The translations under genes and the position numbers were made by a program. The notes beneath the pieces are model-generated. The model did no database searches, was not told the DNA's origin, and saw only the letters and a program-made list of their open reading frames with translations. A stretch of 64,000 nucleotides of DNA from Marinobacter sp. DY40_1A1 (GTDB taxonomy: Bacteria > Pseudomonadota > Gammaproteobacteria > Pseudomonadales > Oleiphilaceae), in contig NZ_VCHA01000003.1 in NCBI RefSeq assembly GCF_016597815.1, forward strand, positions 310,001 through 374,000. Reading direction: 5' to 3'. Shown here piece after piece: positions 38,132 to 46,916 of this stretch. Every line of letters starts with the position of its first letter. Position 1 is the first letter of the stretch.

Positions 38132-38162
38132 GGTTCAGGGCCGGTTGAATAAGCCCTGAACC
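38132..38162. repeat. Ten-base-pair hairpin between hom and dsbC
   Basis: GGTTCAGGGC (38132-38141) and GCCCTGAACC (38153-38162) pair perfectly around an 11-base loop. It sits between the dsbC stop and the hom start on the minus strand. There is no T-run, so termination is uncertain; it could be a processing or attenuation structure. Confidence 0.6.
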
Positions 38163-38217
38163 AAAAGCCTGTCACATAACCAGGCCCACCCGGAGGAAGC
38201 AGTGGCCTGTAAAGGAT

Positions 38218-38949
38218 TTAAAGCAGCCCCAGCCCCTCGGCAAGGTTTCTGGCCGGCACAAAACCAGGCACGATATTACCGTCTTCCAGCACAATCGCCG
38301 GAGTGCCCGTTACGCCAACACGCTGCCCAAGCTCATACTGCTCCAACACTGGATTATCACAGGTTGCCGCAGGAACAGTATGACCAGCTTTAGCTGCATT
38401 CATTGCAGACTGCTGGTCTTCAGCGCACCAAACAGAAACGTATTTTACAAAAGATGGCGAACCGGGCTTGGAGCGCGGGTAAGCGTAATAATTCACCGTG
38501 ATACCGTAGTCATTGAGTTTTGGAACCTCGTCATGGAGCTTGCGGCAATACGGGCAATCAATGTCGGTGAACACATCAATCACCGCCTTTTCATCACTGG
38601 CCTTGTAACTGATAAGGCCGTCCCTTCCAAAGTCGGTCATAGCCTTGTGCCGCGCATTTGCTTTAGTCTCTTTGGTGACGTTGGCAATGCCCATACTGGT
38701 AACTTTCAACAAATCACCGGTAAACAGGTACTGGCCATCCTGGGTGGCATACACGGTCTCACCACCCCCACTCTGAATCTCATAGAGCCCCTTCGCCTCA
38801 GATTCGCGAACCGACACTATTTCCAGCCCGGGTATGGCACTGGATAGGCGCTCACTAATTTTGTCTTCAACATCACCAGCAACGCTGAAGGCTGATCCCA
38901 GAACCCCGACCGCCATTAGCACCAACATAAACCACTGTTTTACATTCAT
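38218..38949 (-). CDS. dsbC: Thiol:disulfide interchange protein DsbC
   Basis: Periplasmic disulfide isomerase. About 243 residues from the ATG at 38949 (MNVKQWFMLVLMAVGVLGSAF, signal peptide); an ATG at 38961 adds four. A dimerisation domain is followed by a thioredoxin fold with active site FTDIDCPYCRKLH and the cis-Pro region TGTPAIVLEDG. The CPYC pair is more like DsbG than the CGYC of E. coli DsbC, which may shift its redox potential. Located between hom and xerD, as in Pseudomonas. Confidence 0.92.
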   Translation of the reverse strand: MNVKQWFMLVLMAVGVLGSAFSVAGDVEDKISERLSSAIPGLEIVSVRESEAKGLYEIQSGGGETVYATQDGQYLFTGDLLKVTSMGIANVTKETKANARHKAMTDFGRDGLISYKASDEKAVIDVFTDIDCPYCRKLHDEVPKLNDYGITVNYYAYPRSKPGSPSFVKYVSVWCAEDQQSAMNAAKAGHTVPAATCDNPVLEQYELGQRVGVTGTPAIVLEDGNIVPGFVPARNLAEGLGLL

Positions 38950-39095
38950 TCTGGAAAACACACCTATTCAGCAGAGTAATTAAGGGGCTTGCGAAACTGT
39001 GTTCACAAACCATGAAATGGTTCTTTTAGCCAAAACCGTCCGACAGCAGCTTGTAAAGAAAGTTCAGAGCGCCACCTTACCTAAAAACCGCAATA

Positions 39096-39998
39096 TCAGC
39101 CACGGGGGTGATGAGCCTTATGCAACGATTGTAAACGCTGGCGCGCGACATGGGTGTATATCTGGGTCGTGGAAAGGTCAGAGTGCCCCAACAGCATCTG
39201 AACCACACGCAAATCTGCACCATGATTAAGCAGATGTGTTGCAAAGGCATGACGGAGCGTGTGGGGCGACAAGTGCTTACGAATACCTGTTCGGGTGGCG
39301 TAGTGGCGAACCCTGTACCAGAAAGTTTGGCGCGTCATGGCCGCAGCGCGATTTCCCGGAAAAAGCGCATCACAGGCCCGCCCCTTCAGAAGCTCCGGGC
39401 GACCTTCTTTCATATACAGGACAAGCCAATCTATCGCCTCCTCACCCAGCGGAACCAGGCGCTCTTTGTCGCCCTTTCCGGTCACACGTATGACCCCCTG
39501 CCGCAGGTTTACCTGATCCACCCGCAGGCCGGTGAGCTCAGATACTCGCAGACCACAGCCATACAGTATCTCCAGCATGGCCTTATCACGCTGTTCAATG
39601 GGCAAACCCGGATCTGGCTCAGCCAAAAGCGCGTCCACTTCGTCTTCTGTCAACGAGTCCGGCAGGCGACGCGGCAAACGGGGGCTGTCGATGCGCAAGG
39701 TGGGGTCTTCAGAGATCAGCCGCTCGCGAAGAAGAAAGCGGTAAAACCGACGAATACCCGAGAGGCGACGAGCAGCGGTAGACGTTTTTAGACCCCGGGT
39801 GAATCCGTTGGCCATCCACGCAAGCAAATCCGTTCGCCGCACCTCAGTTAGCAATAACCGCCCCGGCTGCTCCTCCAGCCACGCGGCCAGACGCTGCAAA
39901 TCGCTGCGGTAGGCTTCGCGGGTTTGCTCACCCAGCCCGTCTTCCAGCCAGACTGCATCAACAAACCGGGCAATTGCCGCTTCATTTTCTGGTCTCAT
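39096..39998 (-). CDS. xerD: Site-specific tyrosine recombinase XerD
   Basis: Resolves chromosome dimers at dif with XerC under FtsK control. 300 residues from the ATG at 39998 (MRPENEAAIARF), with GGGGT upstream; an ATG at 40037 would add 13. N-terminal SAM-like DNA-binding domain (EQTREAYRSDLQRLAAWLE) and the catalytic core: Arg in CGLRVSELTGL, Lys in GKGDKERLVP, HTLRHAFATHLLNHGADL, LGHSDLSTTQIYTHV with the tyrosine. Next to dsbC, as in Pseudomonas. Confidence 0.95.
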   Translation of the reverse strand: MRPENEAAIARFVDAVWLEDGLGEQTREAYRSDLQRLAAWLEEQPGRLLLTEVRRTDLLAWMANGFTRGLKTSTAARRLSGIRRFYRFLLRERLISEDPTLRIDSPRLPRRLPDSLTEDEVDALLAEPDPGLPIEQRDKAMLEILYGCGLRVSELTGLRVDQVNLRQGVIRVTGKGDKERLVPLGEEAIDWLVLYMKEGRPELLKGRACDALFPGNRAAAMTRQTFWYRVRHYATRTGIRKHLSPHTLRHAFATHLLNHGADLRVVQMLLGHSDLSTTQIYTHVARQRLQSLHKAHHPRG

Positions 39999-40054
39999 AC
40001 CCCAACCCCTAACAGCCTCGCCAGGTACAATGAGCATTCTGGCTTGCCAGAAAC

Positions 40055-40084
40055 GAAAAAGGCAGCCCTCAGGCTGCCTTTTTC
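40055..40084 (-). terminator. Rho-independent terminator after rplS
   Basis: Arms GAAAAAGGCAGCC (40055-40067) and GGCTGCCTTTTTC (40072-40084) with a four-base loop, 13 perfect pairs, and TTTTTC on either strand. It lies about 30 bases past the rplS stop on the minus strand and likely ends the rpsP-rplS message. Confidence 0.9.
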
Positions 40085-40112
40085 ACTGCAAGGTTGCTCA
40101 GCAAAAAGCTGA

Positions 40113-40469
40113 TCAGCCCAGCTTTTCCTTGATACGTGCTGCCTTGCCCGAAAGCTCGCGCAGGTAGTAAAGCTTGGCTTGACGTACTTCACCACGACGC
40201 TTCACATCAACACTGTCGATCAGCTTGGAGAAAGTCTGGAAAGTACGCTCAACGCCTACGCCGTAGGAAATCTTCCGTACGGTGAATGACGAGTTCATGC
40301 CACGGTTACGCTTACCGATAACAACGCCCTCAAACGCCTGCAGACGCTCACGGTTGCCTTCAGTTACACGAACCTGAACAACCACGGTATCACCCGGCGC
40401 AAACGCGGGTACTTCCTTGGTCATCTGCTCTGTTTCAAGTTGATTGATGATGTTGTTCTTGCCGCTCAT
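40113..40469 (-). CDS. rplS: 50S ribosomal protein L19
   Basis: Lies at the 30S-50S interface near the A site. 118 residues from the ATG at 40469 ([16 protein letters not shown]), with AGGAG upstream; a longer in-frame start at 40520 would overlap trmD and is unlikely. Family motif [32 protein letters not shown] and [14 protein letters not shown]. Last gene of rpsP-rimM-trmD-rplS. Confidence 0.97.
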   Translation of the reverse strand: MSGKNNIINQLETEQMTKEVPAFAPGDTVVVQVRVTEGNRERLQAFEGVVIGKRNRGMNSSFTVRKISYGVGVERTFQTFSKLIDSVDVKRRGEVRQAKLYYLRELSGKAARIKEKLG

Positions 40470-40506
40470 CGTAATGCTCCTGATACCCAATCTTTTAATG
40501 CCCTGA

Positions 40507-41253
40507 TTATTCAGAGGCACACGGTTCGTTTAAAATCTCACCCAGCAACTCACGCTCTTCATCCGTAAGCACCCGCTTTTCAAGCAGGTCGGGGCGTCGT
40601 TCCCGGGTTCGCCTCAGCGACTGTTTAAGTCGCCAACGCCGGATCTGATCATGGTGACCGCCCAACAAAATATCCGGCACCGCCTGACCTTCGTATACTT
40701 CGGGCCGGGTGTAGTGCGGACAATCCAGCAAACCGTCAGCAAAAGAATCCTGCTCTGCTGACTGCGCATGACCCAGCGCTCCGGGGATGAGGCGTGTAAC
40801 CGCATCAATAACAGTCATCGCTGCCAGTTCACCACCAGAGAGTACAAAATCTCCCAGTGATATTTCCCGGTCGACTTCTGTCGCTAGCAGGCGCTCATCA
40901 ACACCTTCATAACGCCCCGCTACCAGAATCAACCGCTCTTCTGCAGCAAGTGACTCAACAACCGCCTGGTTCAGTGTTTCACCCTGAGGTGAAAGATAAA
41001 CCACACAGGCCTTGCCTGGCGCCGCTTTCCGCGCTGCGTGGATGGCATCCCTGAGCGGCTGAATTTTCATCAGCATCCCGGGGCCACCCCCGTAGGGACG
41101 GTCATCAACGGTGCGGTGACGATCCTGGGTAAAGTCGCGAGGATTCCAGCTCTCGAAGGTCAACAGACCATCGCGCACTGCCCTGCTCGTTATCCCGTAT
41201 TCCGTTACCGCCTGGAACATCTCCGGAAACAGACTGACTGCGCCAATCCACAC
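40507..41253 (-). CDS. trmD: tRNA (guanine-37-N1)-methyltransferase TrmD
   Basis: Methylates G37 of tRNAs reading CNN codons, preventing +1 frameshifts. 248 residues, SPOUT fold with the knot [25 protein letters not shown] and [23 protein letters not shown]. Between rimM (three bases upstream) and rplS (about 37 bases downstream). Confidence 0.97.
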   Translation of the reverse strand: MWIGAVSLFPEMFQAVTEYGITSRAVRDGLLTFESWNPRDFTQDRHRTVDDRPYGGGPGMLMKIQPLRDAIHAARKAAPGKACVVYLSPQGETLNQAVVESLAAEERLILVAGRYEGVDERLLATEVDREISLGDFVLSGGELAAMTVIDAVTRLIPGALGHAQSAEQDSFADGLLDCPHYTRPEVYEGQAVPDILLGGHHDQIRRWRLKQSLRRTRERRPDLLEKRVLTDEERELLGEILNEPCASE

Positions 41254-41256
41254 CCG

Positions 41257-41784
41257 TCAGAACTCCGGATCCCAGTCTGCGATCAGTTTGTGCTCTGCCA
41301 GATTCACTTCCCGAACAACTTGCTCAGGAAGGTATGGAATCAGGCGCTCACGTTGATCGATGGAGCCCGCAGTTGCATGCACCACCAGAACATCATTAGA
41401 GCCGGTTTCTATGAGGTGATCCACTCGCCCAAGGCATTCGCCCTCAACCGTGAACACATCAAGCCCCTGCAACTGACGCCAATAAAATTCCCCTTCAGGA
41501 AGTTCAGGCAGCTCAGAAGTGGGCACCCTGACCTCGGCACCACAGTATGTCCGGGCCTGATCACGATCATTAATACCTTTAAGCCTTACAACGATCGCCT
41601 TGCCTTGCCGGCGACCCTCTTCAAGCTTTGCCGGAATACGCTTACCGTCCAGATCGAGAACCCAGTTGGTATAGCCAAGTACTCCGTCAATGGGGTCGGT
41701 GAAGGAATAAACCTTTAACCACCCCTTAACCCCAAACACCGAGGTAATCCGACCGATCACAGTTTCCTGCGAATTCTGCGTCAT
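41257..41784 (-). CDS. rimM: 16S rRNA processing protein RimM
   Basis: Binds S19 and assists maturation of the 30S head. 175 residues: RimM N-terminal barrel with GRITSVFGVKGWLKVYSFTDP and a PRC barrel with EFYWRQLQGLDVFT, ending PYLPEQVVREVNLAEHKLIADWDPEF. Between rpsP (27 bases) and trmD. Confidence 0.96.
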   Translation of the reverse strand: MTQNSQETVIGRITSVFGVKGWLKVYSFTDPIDGVLGYTNWVLDLDGKRIPAKLEEGRRQGKAIVVRLKGINDRDQARTYCGAEVRVPTSELPELPEGEFYWRQLQGLDVFTVEGECLGRVDHLIETGSNDVLVVHATAGSIDQRERLIPYLPEQVVREVNLAEHKLIADWDPEF

Positions 41785-41811
41785 ACAACAACCTCGGTAG
41801 TCAGTAAAAGC

Positions 41812-42051
41812 TTACTCAGCAGCCTTGAGCAGCTGCGCAACGCGATCGCTGGTCTGTGCACCCTGGCCAACCCAGTAATTCACACGGTCGCGATCAATAC
41901 GGAGACGCTCTTCCTGACCGCGTGCGATCGGGTTGAAAAAGCCTACGCGCTCAATGAAAGCGCCGTCACGTGCATTGCGGCTGTCAGTGACTGTCAGATG
42001 ATAGAACGGGCGCTTCTTGGAGCCGCCGCGAGCCAAACGGATTGTTACCAT
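41812..42051 (-). CDS. rpsP: 30S ribosomal protein S16
   Basis: 79 residues, start [20 protein letters not shown] and [16 protein letters not shown] are characteristic. First gene of the rpsP-rimM-trmD-rplS cluster; ffh lies upstream in the same direction with a 164-base gap that contains a probable ffh terminator. Confidence 0.97.
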   Translation of the reverse strand: MVTIRLARGGSKKRPFYHLTVTDSRNARDGAFIERVGFFNPIARGQEERLRIDRDRVNYWVGQGAQTSDRVAQLLKAAE

Positions 42052-42164
42052 TTAACCAATATCCTGTTCTGTTATACGAACTTTGTACGTTTCACGCCTG
42101 CCACTATAGTGACTGACGCGGAGACCCATACTCGAAAGGGGCGCTATTCTATGCTAAATGAGCG

Positions 42165-42194
42165 CCAAAGAAAACAGGCAAACTAACTGTTTGC
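42165..42194 (-). terminator. Probable terminator after ffh
   Basis: GCAAAC (42178-42183) pairs with GTTTGC (42189-42194), followed on the minus strand by CTGTTTTCTTT. Short stem of six pairs; it lies 21 bases past the ffh stop, before rpsP. Confidence 0.45.
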
Positions 42195-42215
42195 AGGTTT
42201 TCCATGTAAGGCTTT

Positions 42216-43604
42216 TTACATACGGCCAAATGGAGGCATTCCACCGCCGCCACCGCCCGGCGGCATCATACCACCAAGACCGCGCATCATATTCGCCATT
42301 CCACCTTTTTTGCTAAACTTTTTCATCATTTTTTGCATCTGCTTATGCTGCTTGAGCAGACGATTCACATCTTGTATCTGCGTTCCGGAACCTGCGGCAA
42401 TGCGGCGTTTACGGGAATTATTGATTACATCCGGGTAGCGACGCTCTTTTGGCGTCATCGAACAAATGATCGCCTCCAATTGCCCCATCGACTTATCGTT
42501 AACCTGCTGCTGCGCCGCCTGAGCCATCTGCCCCATTCCGGGAAGCTTATCCATCAAGCCACCGATACCGCCCATATTCTTCATTTGCTGAAGCTGGTCG
42601 CGGAAATCTTCCAGATCAAAGCTTTTGCCTTTTTTGATTTTTTTGGTGAGTTTCTGAGCCTTCTTCTGGTCCAGCTTGCGCTCGGCTTCCTCGATAAGGG
42701 ACAGAACATCGCCCATACCCAATATCCGGGAAGCAACCCGATCCGGGTGGAACGGTTCCAGGGCATCCGACTTCTCGCCAACACCCAGAAACTTGATGGG
42801 CTTACCCGTAATATGCCTGACCGAAAGCGCAGCACCACCGCGGGCATCGCCGTCAGTTTTCGTTAAAATCACACCGGTCAGCGGCAAGGCATCGTTGAAT
42901 GCCTTGGCAGTATTGGCAGCATCCTGCCCGGTCATGGCATCAACCACGAACAGGGTTTCTATCGGATTGACCGCCTTATGCAACCGACCAATCTCGCCCA
43001 TCATCTGCTCATCGACATGCAAGCGACCGGCGGTATCGAGGATAACCACATCGATATGCTTCTTGCGGGCAGCAGCTACAGCACCTTCCGCGATGACAAC
43101 AGGATCCTGATCAGCGGTACTGGGAAAAAACTCAACACCCACCTCGCCTGCCAAAGTCTCCAACTGCTTGATCGCAGCCGGCCGATAAACATCGGCACTC
43201 ACGACCATTACTGATTTCTTGTGCCGCTCCTTGAGAAAACGCGACAACTTCGCAACCGTGGTGGTTTTACCCGCACCCTGAAGACCTGCCATCATGATTA
43301 CGGCGGGAGGCTGAACGGCAAGATTGAGGGTTTCATTCCCCTCACCCATGACCCGTTCCAGCTCCTGCTGAACAACCTTGATAAAGACCTGGCCCGGGGA
43401 AAGGCTGCGCTGAACTTCCTGCCCGATAGCGCGCTGACGGACACCCTCTACAAAGTCTTTCACCACTGGCAGGGCGACGTCCGCCTCCAGCAGTGCCATG
43501 CGCACTTCCCGGAGAGTGTCCTTTATATTATCTTCGGTGAGCCGCGCCTGACCGGAAATCTTGCGCAGGCTACCGGAAAGTCGGTCTTGGAGATTCTCAA
43601 ACAT
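42216..43604 (-). CDS. ffh: Signal recognition particle protein Ffh
   Basis: GTPase that binds 4.5S RNA and signal sequences for co-translational targeting. 462 residues from the ATG at 43604 (MFENLQDRLSGSLRKISGQ), with GGAAG upstream; an ORF start at 43691 adds 29 unlikely residues. N domain, G domain (GLQGAGKTTTVAKLSRFL, DVYRPAA, DTAGR, TKTDGDARGG) and the methionine-rich M domain ending PPGGGGGGMPPFGRM. Divergent from the ypjD-like gene. Confidence 0.96.
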   Translation of the reverse strand: MFENLQDRLSGSLRKISGQARLTEDNIKDTLREVRMALLEADVALPVVKDFVEGVRQRAIGQEVQRSLSPGQVFIKVVQQELERVMGEGNETLNLAVQPPAVIMMAGLQGAGKTTTVAKLSRFLKERHKKSVMVVSADVYRPAAIKQLETLAGEVGVEFFPSTADQDPVVIAEGAVAAARKKHIDVVILDTAGRLHVDEQMMGEIGRLHKAVNPIETLFVVDAMTGQDAANTAKAFNDALPLTGVILTKTDGDARGGAALSVRHITGKPIKFLGVGEKSDALEPFHPDRVASRILGMGDVLSLIEEAERKLDQKKAQKLTKKIKKGKSFDLEDFRDQLQQMKNMGGIGGLMDKLPGMGQMAQAAQQQVNDKSMGQLEAIICSMTPKERRYPDVINNSRKRRIAAGSGTQIQDVNRLLKQHKQMQKMMKKFSKKGGMANMMRGLGGMMPPGGGGGGMPPFGRM

Positions 43605-43731
43605 GTTGCTCTTCCGTTCCCCGGGTAAATTGAGTGCACAAACCTCAGAGCCAGCTTCGGCTCCTTGATTCCTGTTGCATAATCGCGACATTATAACCAG
43701 ACTATCGTCCTGAAACGACCAACCCGGTCAA

Positions 43732-43753
43732 ATCGACAGCTATATCTGTCGAT
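43732..43753. promoter_or_regulatory. Perfect palindrome upstream of the ypjD-like gene
   Basis: ATCGACAG (43732-43739) and CTGTCGAT (43746-43753) are an eight-base inverted repeat around CTATAT. It lies 34 bases before the start of the plus-strand gene and upstream of ffh on the other strand. It has the look of a regulator operator, but I recognise no named one. Confidence 0.4.
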
Positions 43754-43786
43754 CTCCAGCCAGCACAGTGGTTAATAAAGGAAGTT

Positions 43787-44593
43787 ATGGGAACGCTGAT
43801 TCTCGCGGTCACCTCTCTTTTTCTGTACAGCGTCGGCACCGCTTTGCAGGCGCTCCACTTCCGTGGTCGCGTGCACAGCAATATTGCGATAACCACCCTT
43901 ATCGGCATGCTGGCGCTCACGTCTCACGGGCTTTTGATCTCGCAGACCATCTACCACGATGGAGGTGTCGATCTGGGTTTTTTCAAAAGCTCGGTTCTGA
44001 TCTCCTGGTTAATCGTGTTTTTACTGCTGGGCCTGAACCTGAGAAAACCGGTTCAAAGCCTGTTCCTCGGCGTTTACCCGCTTGCAGCGCTGACCATCAT
44101 AATGACACTGATTACTCATACGCCATCGCGACTGGTATCTGACGAAAGCTATGGAGTACTGTCTCACATCGCACTGTCTGTCACAGCCTACAGCCTGTTC
44201 TCTCTTGCGGCTATACAAGCAATCCTGCTTTATTTTCAGAACCGGCAGCTCAAACAAAATTATAACAGCCCGCTGATACGTAATTTGCCGCCGCTCCAAA
44301 CCATGGAATCACTGCTCTTCGAAATGGTCTGGGCTGGCGTTGTCATGTTAACCCTGGCCATCATTACCGGCGCTGTATTCATAGAAAATCTTTTCGCCCA
44401 GAACCTGGCCCATAAAACCGTATTTTCCATACTGTCGCTGCTGGTCTTTATAGCCCTGCTTGTGGGCCGCTATACCAAGGGCTGGCGAGGCATGACGGCA
44501 AGCCGCTGGACACTGGCCGGCTGCGCCCTTCTCATGGTGGCCTTTTACGGCAGCAAATTCGCACTTGAACTGGTATTCCAGAGGGGCGGCTGA
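43787..44593 (+). CDS. YpjD/CcsA-like cytochrome c assembly family membrane protein
   Basis: 268 residues with about eight hydrophobic helices, for example LILAVTSLFLYSVGTALQAL, WLIVFLLLGLNL and VFSILSLLVFIALLVG. It belongs to the cytochrome C assembly (CcsA/CcmC-like) family; the E. coli relative is ypjD. Conserved histidines are at HTPSR and HIALSVTAYSLFSL. A role in haem handling is inferred from the family only; the WWD motif of CcmC/CcmF is not seen. ypjD lies near ffh in E. coli as well. Confidence 0.85.
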   Translation: MGTLILAVTSLFLYSVGTALQALHFRGRVHSNIAITTLIGMLALTSHGLLISQTIYHDGGVDLGFFKSSVLISWLIVFLLLGLNLRKPVQSLFLGVYPLAALTIIMTLITHTPSRLVSDESYGVLSHIALSVTAYSLFSLAAIQAILLYFQNRQLKQNYNSPLIRNLPPLQTMESLLFEMVWAGVVMLTLAIITGAVFIENLFAQNLAHKTVFSILSLLVFIALLVGRYTKGWRGMTASRWTLAGCALLMVAFYGSKFALELVFQRGG

Positions 44594-44611
44594 TATCTGG
44601 CCCACAATCTC

Positions 44612-44641
44612 TTGACACCAGGCACAATCACAACCTATTTT
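44612..44641 (+). promoter_or_regulatory. Sigma-70 promoter of the CorC-type gene
   Basis: TTGACA (44612-44617), an 18-base spacer, TATTTT (44636-44641). Correctly placed about 35 bases before the TTG start of the next gene, with AAGGA between. Confidence 0.5.
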
Positions 44642-44675
44642 CGCTACTTGTCAGCAACATAAGGACACCTCTGGT

Positions 44676-45959
44676 TTGGACGGTACATCGCTTACTGCGC
44701 TGTCGATTATTCTCGTCGGGCTGATCATGCTGTCGGCATTCTTTTCCAGCTCTGAAACCGGAATGATGTCTCTTAACCGGTATCGCCTCAAACATATGGC
44801 CAAGACCGGCCATAAAGGCGCCAAACGGGCACAGGGGCTGCTGAAACGCACCGATCAGCTCATCGGCATCATTCTGATCGGCAACAACTTCGTCAACATT
44901 CTGGCATCATCTATAGCCACTGTTATAGCAATAAGGCTTTGGGGCGACGCCGGTATCGCCATCGCCACGCTGCTGCTGACCATCGTCATCCTGATTTTTG
45001 CGGAGGTCACCCCCAAGACTCTGGCCGCCCTGTTCCCTGAAAAAATTGCTTTTCCAGCAAGCTATATTCTTGGGCCCCTGCTGAAAATCCTTTATCCGAT
45101 TGTATGGGCGGTCAACCTGTTTACCGGCGCCATTCTCTGGGTCCTCCGGATTTCTCCAAATGACTCAGCCAGCGACCATCTGAGCCGCGAAGAGCTGAGG
45201 ACTCTGGTAAACGAGGCAGGCGCCCTGATCCCGACCAAACACAAGGATATGCTGGTCAGTATCCTCGATCTCGAAAAGGTCACCGTTAACGACATCATGG
45301 TGCCCCGCAATGAGGTTTCCGGCATCGATCTGGACGACGACACTGACACCATTTTGCGCCAATTAAGAAATAGCCAGCACACTCGCCTGCCGGTATTCAA
45401 AGGTGACATCAATAACATTCAGGGCATCCTGCACCTGCGCAGCGCAACAAAACTGCTGCAGCAAGATGAGATAAGCAAACCCATGATCATGCAGCTATGC
45501 CAGGAGCCCTACTTCGTTCCCGAAAGCACACCACTGAACACGCAACTCATTAACTTCCAGAAGGGAAAACGCCGGTTTGGTATTGTCGTGGATGAGTATG
45601 GCGATGTACTTGGGCTCGCAACTCTTGAGGATATTCTGGAAGAGATCGTTGGCGAATTCACAACAGACTACGCTGCAGCCAGCCCCGACATCATCCCCCA
45701 GGAAGACGGTACGTTTATTGTTGATGGCACCGCATCCGTGCGCTCAATCAACAAATCCCTTGGTTGGAAACTGCCCACAGACGGCCCCAAGACCCTCAAC
45801 GGCTTAATCACCGAAACCCTTGAGAATATACCGGACACCAACGTATGCCTGAGGGTCGATGGGCACCGGGTAGAGGTACTCCAAATCAAAGACAACGTTG
45901 TGAAAGCCGCAATTGTGCACCCCAAGAAGCGCAAAAAACGCGCACTCTCCATCGTTTAA
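44676..45959 (+). CDS. CorC/YfjD-type membrane protein (DUF21-CBS-CorC_HlyC)
   Basis: 427 residues: N-terminal DUF21/CNNM membrane domain with about four helices (ALSIILVGLIMLSAFFSS to about 150), a pair of CBS domains (DIMVPRNEVSGIDLDD, then MIMQLCQEPYFVPEST) and a C-terminal CorC_HlyC domain with RFGIVVDEYGDVLGLATLEDILEEIVG. Relatives act in Mg2+/Co2+ transport. It starts with TTG at 44676 (AAGGA ten bases upstream). Neighbours: ypjD-like gene before and a Yip1 gene after. Confidence 0.88.
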   Translation: MDGTSLTALSIILVGLIMLSAFFSSSETGMMSLNRYRLKHMAKTGHKGAKRAQGLLKRTDQLIGIILIGNNFVNILASSIATVIAIRLWGDAGIAIATLLLTIVILIFAEVTPKTLAALFPEKIAFPASYILGPLLKILYPIVWAVNLFTGAILWVLRISPNDSASDHLSREELRTLVNEAGALIPTKHKDMLVSILDLEKVTVNDIMVPRNEVSGIDLDDDTDTILRQLRNSQHTRLPVFKGDINNIQGILHLRSATKLLQQDEISKPMIMQLCQEPYFVPESTPLNTQLINFQKGKRRFGIVVDEYGDVLGLATLEDILEEIVGEFTTDYAAASPDIIPQEDGTFIVDGTASVRSINKSLGWKLPTDGPKTLNGLITETLENIPDTNVCLRVDGHRVEVLQIKDNVVKAAIVHPKKRKKRALSIV

Positions 45960-45974
45960 GCCATCCTGTCCTCA

Positions 45975-46013
45975 CTTCGCTATAGACGTTCCAGTTATAG
46001 CGAAGCCCTTTCT
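45975..46013 (+). terminator. Terminator after the CorC-type gene
   Basis: CTTCGCTATA (45975-45984) pairs perfectly with TATAGCGAAG (45996-46005), loop of 11 bases, followed by CCCTTTCTT. It lies about 15 bases past the stop codon. Confidence 0.75.
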
Positions 46014-46039
46014 TGAAAGATCAAAATGTAACCAGCTCC

Positions 46040-46053
46040 TTGACGCATATCAA
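46040..46053 (+). promoter_or_regulatory. FNR/Anr-like site upstream of the Yip1 gene
   Basis: TTGAC-GCAT-ATCAA: nine of ten half-site bases match the FNR/Anr consensus TTGAT-N4-ATCAA. It lies 58 bases before the ATG at 46111, a position compatible with activation, although no good -10 is placed exactly for class II. Suggests oxygen-dependent expression of the Yip1 gene. Confidence 0.45.
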
Positions 46054-46110
46054 TCTACCGCTAACACTCAATGGGAACACTGAAAAACAATAATGCTAAG
46101 GAGTTTATCC

Positions 46111-46713
46111 ATGAGCTTGTCGCACACTTTTGGTCTTCTGACCCACCCTGATCAGCAATGGAAAGCCATTCGGAAAGATTCCGAGTCCACCACCCAACTC
46201 TACCTTGGACACGTACTGCTTCTCGCTCTTATCCCCGCCCTGGCCGGTTTCTTCGGAACCACCCAGGTAGGCTGGCAGATTGGTGACGGACAAGTCACAC
46301 GCCTTTCCGTAAACAGCGCGTTAAGCCTGTCCGTGCTGTTCTATGCTGCCATGCTGGCAGGCATTTTCATTCTTGGTAAATTCATTGATTTCTTTGCAGC
46401 AACCTACGATGCGGTAGACAACGCGCCCAGGGGCGTAGCAATGGCGGCCTATACCGCCACACCCATGTTCCTTATCGGAGTTATCGCAGCCTACCCTAAT
46501 ATATGGGTAAACATGCTGGCAGGGCTCATTGCCATTGCGTATGCGGTGTATCTTCTTTATGAAGGCCTCCCCATCCTCATGAAAATCCCCGAGGAGCGAG
46601 GATTCATGTTTGCCACAGCGGTGCTGACAGTTGGGTTGATCATGTTTGTCGCACTTCTTGCTATCAGTGTCGTTATCTGGAGCGTTGGAATTGGCCCGGT
46701 CTATGTAAGCTAG
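46111..46713 (+). CDS. Yip1 family inner-membrane protein
   Basis: About 200 residues from the ATG at 46111 (MSLSHTFGLLTHPDQQWKAIRKD), which has AAGGAG seven bases upstream; an ORF start at 46093 is less likely. Four to five hydrophobic segments follow the N-terminal amphipathic part, with SVLFYAAMLAGIFILGKFIDFFA, AAYTATPMFLIGVIAAYPNIWV and LTVGLIMFVALLAISVVIWSV. This matches the Yip1 domain family. Function is not known to me; the FNR/Anr-like site upstream hints at oxygen control. Confidence 0.82.
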   Translation: MSLSHTFGLLTHPDQQWKAIRKDSESTTQLYLGHVLLLALIPALAGFFGTTQVGWQIGDGQVTRLSVNSALSLSVLFYAAMLAGIFILGKFIDFFAATYDAVDNAPRGVAMAAYTATPMFLIGVIAAYPNIWVNMLAGLIAIAYAVYLLYEGLPILMKIPEERGFMFATAVLTVGLIMFVALLAISVVIWSVGIGPVYVS

Positions 46714-46756
46714 GAGGCAACCCCAGCCACTACACCTTCACACCATTAAATCAATC

Positions 46757-46786
46757 AAGGGTGCTCCGCTGGGTCACCCTTTTTTG
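46757..46786 (+). terminator. Terminator after the Yip1 gene
   Basis: AAGGGTG with CACCCTT around GCTCCGCTGGGT-type loop, then a run of six T (46780-46785). Lies about 45 bases past the stop codon. Confidence 0.7.
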
Positions 46787-46916
46787 CGGATAAGAGCACT
46801 GGTTAGATTTTATTCATGTTATCCCGGCAGAAAATGCGGTAAATTTAGCCTATAACTAAAAAACAGAAAGTCTAACTCGGTCATGTACCCGGTTGAGCCG
46901 TAAACAGGAGTCGGCC

